Below, piece by piece: positions 58,864-64,000 of a DNA stretch of 64,000 nt. The position numbers were made by a program, and so were the translations under genes. A model generated the notes under the pieces. That model was not told where the DNA came from. It did not search any database and saw only the letters and a program-made list of their open reading frames with translations. The number at the start of each line of letters is the position of its first letter. Position 1 is the first letter of the stretch. The DNA comes from Paragyromitra xinjiangensis (lineage: Eukaryota; Ascomycota; Pezizomycetes; Pezizales; Discinaceae), in the NCBI GenBank assembly GCA_038503065.1, contig JBCAMK010000022.1, forward strand, positions 310,001-374,000, written 5' to 3'.

Positions 58864-61800
58864 TAGAGCCTAGGAGTGGTCTATAATAAAGTGAAGCCTT
58901 CCCGATTAATTGCTATTACCAATTTCCTATTGGTTCTGCAAAGGGATCGGAGAAGCTCATTTAGTGGGGAAGGTTACGGAAGGAGTGATTCTTTTCTAAA
59001 AAGATTCTTGTGTTTCAAGAGTACACCAGACGGGGAGGATGGGGGTTTAAGATGTGTGTACAGGGCCACGTGCGCCTAGAGTTTACATAAAGTCATAGGA
59101 AACGACAGCTTGAACACACCGCATAGAGACGACGAAAAACGAAACGGCAGCGACAGGAAAAGGTGGTTCACGTCTAATGAATTTTCTTAGGATATGGGTG
59201 TTATCTAGCTTGTCTGTACTTACTGGAGGCAGTTTGTTGTCTACTTTTCATGTCACTTAGGGTGTTTTTGGTCTCACGTTTTTCCAGATTTTTCCTTTGC
59301 CATTTTTGTTCTCTCAAAATGTCCTCTTTGGTTTTTTTCTCTTACTTTTCTTGTTTTATATTAGGGAGGTTTCTCTCAATTCGGTTGGTTGGGTTTTTCT
59401 CTTTATGTCAAAATGGGGTGGGGGTTTTCATGTGTCCTGTATTCATTCCGACGTTTGTCATGCTTTCATGCTGCTGCCTCCTATCATTTTTTTTATGTTT
59501 GTGTGGAGTTTATTATTATTTTTCTCCTCCAAATTCGAATTCGCTGGTTTTGGCTTTAGTTCCGTTCGCCCGGTATCTCTGATTTACCCTATTTGTAGCT
59601 CTTTGTGGCTCAGGTACTTCTTTTCGGATATCGACAAGATCTAGTTTCTTTACTTTTCTTTTTCCTCGCTGTTAGCTGGCATGGGATGGGGTACACAAAA
59701 GAATATTGTTTTTTGCCTTTGTCTTGTGGGTCTTCTGAAGGGGGTTTATTTCTAGTAGGAGTGGCTTTAGAGTTGGTCTCCCCGCAAGGGAAGTACCATA
59801 TGATAAAGCTGCTTTCGGTTTGGAGTTTTTAGGTATTTATCTTCATTTATTTAACTTCTATTATTATTTTTTCTCACTTCGATCCTATTCCTGAGTTCTC
59901 GTAGGAGTAAAGCTTCAGTATGCATTTAGTCTTTGTACTTATTATCTCAGGATCGATTTTTTGTCCTGACCCCAAGAGATAAAAGGTTGCGCATCACGCC
60001 TGGGTCCTAGCTTTGTGATGTGTCTCGCCTAACGGACACAGATGTGGTGGACCCTTGCCAAGACGATGACTGGTTGGGTGCTGAGACGTCACCCCTTCTT
60101 GCTCTCCACATCACTCGTTGAGTCATAGGATGAGAACACGTAGATCTTTGGGAATTATTCAGTGTCTAGATGCTTAGGTATCAGAAGTCGAGGTTATGAC
60201 TCCTAATATGATTCTGATTTGTGGCTTATACTGTGGAGCTGAAACGAGTTGACTAAGGATAAATTCCTGGTCTATACGAATCTGATGACGGTCATACATT
60301 CGACCTAATCCCAGCTAGATTCTGCGCTTTTCAGGTTCTTACAACTTGATAATTACAGACAAATTCAAGCGTGCTAGCCTAAAGTTTAAACTTGATCAGG
60401 GTGTCTCATCATTTTCAAGAACAGCCTGACGGTATTTCGGATTACTCGGTATCTTTCATTGCTGTACAAGCTTCGGTGCCGAAGACTCCTCATTCACATC
60501 CGCCATCCTTCTCACCGTCTCCTAAAGCGCAGAGATTACTGTCATCACATATATTCTTTAGCTATATTATCAATAACATCTACAAATTTCCTTAGAAAAA
60601 AGCACGCATATTCCTTGAGCCATCTATACTTCCCTTGATATTACTGGGGCGGTACGTAGCCTTACGTCTCCTGGTCATGCGCCCCGGCCTATCCTTGAAG
60701 TATCGAGCTTAGAATATTCGACCTAAACTATAACTCTGGTACTAACTCTGCACCTTTTACCCCACAATATTTGACCAAAGCTCACTCAACGTGTTCTATC
60801 GCCCTTCCGTCATAGGGTCTTTATACGCTATTCTTTACTATCACCCTCACCCCACCTACTATCTATCGTTTTGTAGAGAGACCATAGAGAGTCTTGACTA
60901 ATCCTAATATCTCATGCGGAAGGCTCCTAGTAACTTTTTAAACAACCACATAACTATACATAAAATAATTACAATCATAACCTGTCACTCGTTCACCTCC
61001 CCCAGTTCAAGCAAATAATCGCCCCCGCGCAACGCACTACTAAAGCCATTCACCTCCCCCATCTCCGTTCAGCTCTCTATGTCAACTGCCTCCTATGTTT
61101 CCTCGCAAGATCCATCGGAAATGAGAGCGACGGAACCAACCAATAAAACACAGATGAAACCTGAAACCCGGTAATCATAAGGACCCGACCCAAAACAGGA
61201 AATTCCAGAAATGAGAACCTCAAAAACGAAAATAAAACACGTGCGAGGAGCTGGTTCGATTCTCGGCCGGCCACGAAGAGTGAAAATAGGAAGATAAAAA
61301 TAGCACAAATCCACCTTCCACCGATTTGGAATGAGAGCGAGAGGTAATTGGACATTAGGGGGGGTCGAGGAAGTTGCGGCCTTCGTTGCTTTCTTAAGTC
61401 ATAAATTTTTAAATGGTTGGAGGTTTTCTTAGACACTCGCCGTCTATCGCCAACTACGAAAAGCGTGCGGGGTGGAGGAGTTGGAGCGGACTCTGGAGAT
61501 CTGGCTAAGGTCGTGAGGCCCTGGGCCGTGATATACTACCTCTTCACCCGCATTGACCCTCAAAGGCTCAGACCCCCCGCGGCACGGAAGCCCCCATGTC
61601 TCACCAAGCTGGAGTCGAGACTCGCGAGGGTGTTGCGGCCATGCCGGATGTACGCGGGGCTTCACTGGTATGATTGAGGCAGACGATTTATTTTGGCGAA
61701 GACAGTTCAACGTCTCGAAATTTGTTCAGGAGAGCCAATTATCTCAGCCTCTTGTCAACCAATCTTAGGCCCCAGGGGAAGGTAATCGAGATCCTTTTTC

Positions 61801-63700
61801 ATTTGCTTATCTTGGGTTAAGCCAGTGTCTGCTCACCCAACAACCAGCGTCACGCTCCCATGAAACGAGTCCTCCCGGATGTATTAAAAGGGTTCTGACA
61901 GGCCTGATAGTTGCCTACGCGCAGTTGTCCTGTCGGACAGCAGTAAGGATGCTTCCTTTCTGTTATATTCTGGTGATATGTAAAAGACCCTAGCTGTTTG
62001 GAGTAGCTTGATTTGGGTATCTGATGGAGGAGCTGGATCAAAATGAAGGTGGCACGTGCCTCATGAGTGACTCCAATGACGCACGAGATAAGCCTCACAC
62101 AAAGCACAGCAGTAATTCTCGTTTATTATTAGGAAGGAGAATGTTGTTTCCTCTATAGTGAAAATTTAGAGTATGCTCCAAAGCGATAGTTCTCTATATC
62201 AGCTTTGCGTGGCATTACGGCAGTTAATAGCCACGGTTTGCATTTCTGCCCATTAAGCTCCTAATCATCCCTTTCCATACTTATGTTTTCGCTTGTCTAT
62301 CATTTTTCCTCCTATTCGATTTAGGGGCCCTTGGTTATTGTTAAGATCCAAAGCCCAGAACCCACGCGAACGTCTATCCAAGGGATTGTTCGGATCTGAG
62401 TAGTTATCCGAGAACTAATCACTTGTCATCTCGACAGGACTTCTATTTCTCCTTCTCCGACTGCGTGGAATCGGGCCGATAATAACACGAGCGATTTCTA
62501 CCCTCCTTTGGAAATCAAGGGAACGAATACCGAACATAGCACGATATAGTTCCCGACGTCCAGAAATAGTCCTTCCTAGCTTATGTTCATTGGCGCATAA
62601 GGTTACGAAGACCCTGAAGTTGTGCCTTGCAACTCGATAGGAGTAGTCACATTTGATCTGGACTCGAGTACTTTCTTCGGTTGTTCTGAGGGGGTTCTTG
62701 GTGATGAGCACGTAGGGGTTCCAGTAGCTTCGGATCTTATGTGAGTCTTTAGTCTTGGAGGTTGGAGGGTTTAGTTTGGCCATAAGAGCTTGGTGGCTGT
62801 TTTGGTTAGATATATTCTTTCTAGGAGACTGGGGTAGTGTGGGGTCGTGTCTGATGACTATGTGTGAGTGGAGGAGAGAAGTGTATTGTGGAGTGAGCCT
62901 TAAGACTTTTATAGCTGAAATTAGTGAGTATGTAATTCCCTAGCAAGAAAGCTAGTTGGGGGCAGTCGCGTGAGCCGATCATGCCCGCAGCAACGTAGAT
63001 GGCCCTTATAAAGTTGATGGGCTTAGCTTGTGATAAAGTATCGAGATCTCATAGAGTATAAGTGGAAAATAATCTGCTATTGAACTATATGTTCTATAGT
63101 ATGAATCTTCCATCGTACGCGGTCAGAGTTGGAAGTTGCATGTATTCAGGTACTTTATCGACAAATACATATATAGTTTTACAGATCTGACAAGAATGTT
63201 TTAGAGCGATATATATAGGCAAGCCAGAATATCTTGCTCCTCACCCAACATTATTACTTGTATCTTGAGCAGGCTTTGTAGGGGGTTTGTCTAATATTGC
63301 TCGGTACGGAATATTTTATCAATTAACTGAATGGTTTTTAGAATGTGAACCTTTTCGCCGATGGATTTAATTAATCGGGTTCTCGGGGTACTGCTGTGGC
63401 GGTCATTGACACTACTAGGCATGCATCGTGATGCATGTGGATCGCTGGTTGTCTAGGCAACACTAGTGTCCCCGTGCTTTCGTGTTTTTGTTATTTCTAG
63501 CGCGACGATCAGATCTCGTTCCAACGGTTATTCTGCCCGCTTAACGTCTCCCCAAGACAACACCAAGCTCTATCCGAACCAGCGATCCGATCTGTCACAT
63601 CCCCTTACTTTATTCCAATCTCTCCCGGACGCGCCCAAATACTAATCCCCATCTAAACTACCACCATACGTGCTCCTTATCACCAACAAACCAACAACAC
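58864..63700. other. long intergenic region before the kinesin gene
   Basis: From 59220 to 59880 is strongly T-rich, probably the 3' flank of the acidic-protein gene. Beyond 59900 there is AT-rich DNA with no supported gene except one weak candidate at 62415-62783. A GC-richer island at 61430-61770 has overlapping short frames on both strands without recognisable features. The last ~100 bp are a C/A-rich leader for the kinesin gene. Confidence 0.45.
62415..62783 (-). CDS. possible small basic protein, unrecognised
   Basis: A 122-codon frame on the minus strand starting MAKLNPPTSKTKDSHK, rich in Arg and Lys throughout and ending in an Arg cluster (SRRRRNRS). No family is recognised and there is no signal peptide. 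It may be real, a fragment, or chance. Nothing in the flanks decides it. Confidence 0.25.
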   Translation of the reverse strand: MAKLNPPTSKTKDSHKIRSYWNPYVLITKNPLRTTEESTRVQIKCDYSYRVARHNFRVFVTLCANEHKLGRTISGRRELYRAMFGIRSLDFQRRVEIARVIIGPIPRSRRRRNRSPVEMTSD

Positions 63701-64000
63701 ATGATGGATTCTCCTAGATCGCCCCCTCCAACATCTGCAAATGGGACAGGCGCAGCTGCACAATTATTTCAAGTCTTCCTTCGTCTACGGCCGAGCTCGC
63801 TGCAATCGTCAATTTCAGATTCGAGGTTCCTTACAACAGCTCCTGGCAATTCACATATTTATGTTACGCCGCCCAGTGTCGAGCGAAATAGGTCAAAAAC
63901 AATTGAGAAATTCGCGTTTACGAGGATTTTCGATGAAGAGTCGGAGCAGAGGGATGTCTTTGAGGAAACAGTATTACCACTGCTGGAGGATGCAATAACG
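63701..64000 (+). CDS. kinesin-like motor protein, N-terminal fragment (runs off the window)
   Basis: The frame opens at ATG 63701 and is still open at the window edge, so only the first 100 residues are visible. A Pro/Ser-rich start (MMDSPRSPPPTSANG) leads into the first strand of a kinesin motor domain, LFQVFLRLRPSS. This is followed by IYVTPPSVERN, then EKFAFTRIFDEESEQRDVFEETVLPLLEDA, the segment just before the ATP-binding P-loop. The P-loop itself lies outside. The RLRP strand and the FAFTRIFDEESEQ pattern resemble fungal kinesin-6 type proteins, but the subfamily cannot be fixed from this piece. Confidence 0.85.
   Translation, partial: MMDSPRSPPPTSANGTGAAAQLFQVFLRLRPSSLQSSISDSRFLTTAPGNSHIYVTPPSVERNRSKTIEKFAFTRIFDEESEQRDVFEETVLPLLEDAIT

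Noticed and set aside
61240..61275. B-box-like GGTTCGATTCTC suggesting a tRNA gene
   Set aside because: The 60 bp upstream contain no A box or cloverleaf pairing.
1..64000. CRISPR arrays, bacterial operons, prophage or plasmid features
   Set aside because: The sequence is eukaryotic, with spliced genes throughout, and no regularly spaced direct-repeat array was seen.

Overview
The window reads as nuclear DNA of a filamentous ascomycete (Pezizomycotina). Genes are split by short introns, mostly 42-114 nt, with GT(A/G)(A/T)GT donors, CTAA(C/T)- or CTGA-type branch sites and (C/T)AG acceptors. The recognisable proteins are fungal: a PL1 pectin lyase, phosphoacetylglucosamine mutase, a C2-domain AGC kinase of the Sch9 type, a Per1 GPI-lipid remodelling protein and a kinesin. 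I cannot name genus or species.

Layout, left to right. 1-4727 is decayed, gene-poor DNA with a tRNA-like repeat head. 4728-6337 is a mitochondrial-type CoA-transferase family III gene whose third splice junction does not close in frame. 9023-10486 and 12198-12882 are two spliced orphan genes. 12883-18668 is repeat-rich; it holds an intronless broken pectin lyase copy and an 81-bp inverted repeat whose arms differ only by transitions. 18669-20218 is an intact eight-exon pectin lyase, convergent with a 609-aa aminoglycoside-phosphotransferase-like protein (20714-22543, minus) that seems to lack catalytic residues. 25135-26989 is phosphoacetylglucosamine mutase, with a 14-nt microexon. 28145-28876 (minus) is a small secreted double-psi beta-barrel protein in five short exons with a Kex2 site. 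28877-36309 is a 7.4-kb gene desert with small inverted-repeat elements. 36310-39798 (minus) is the Sch9-type kinase, divergent from PER1 (42417-43594). 43595-56448 is mostly gene desert with one orphan gene (46825-47796, minus). 56449-58863 is a large acidic protein. The 5' end of a kinesin gene leaves the window at 64000.

No operon-like cooperation is seen. Several genes fit a shared cell-wall and secretory theme: UDP-GlcNAc synthesis for chitin and glycosylation, GPI-anchor remodelling, a secreted pectin lyase and a secreted expansin/RlpA-like protein.

The most unusual signal is non-coding. The 8-bp palindrome TACATGTA occurs 23 times by my hand count, where about one copy is expected, and 22 of the 23 lie between genes. 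Other structural signals are two opposed copies of a ~101-108-bp inverted-repeat element, a separate 137-bp element, two tRNA-like heads and a 20-G tract.
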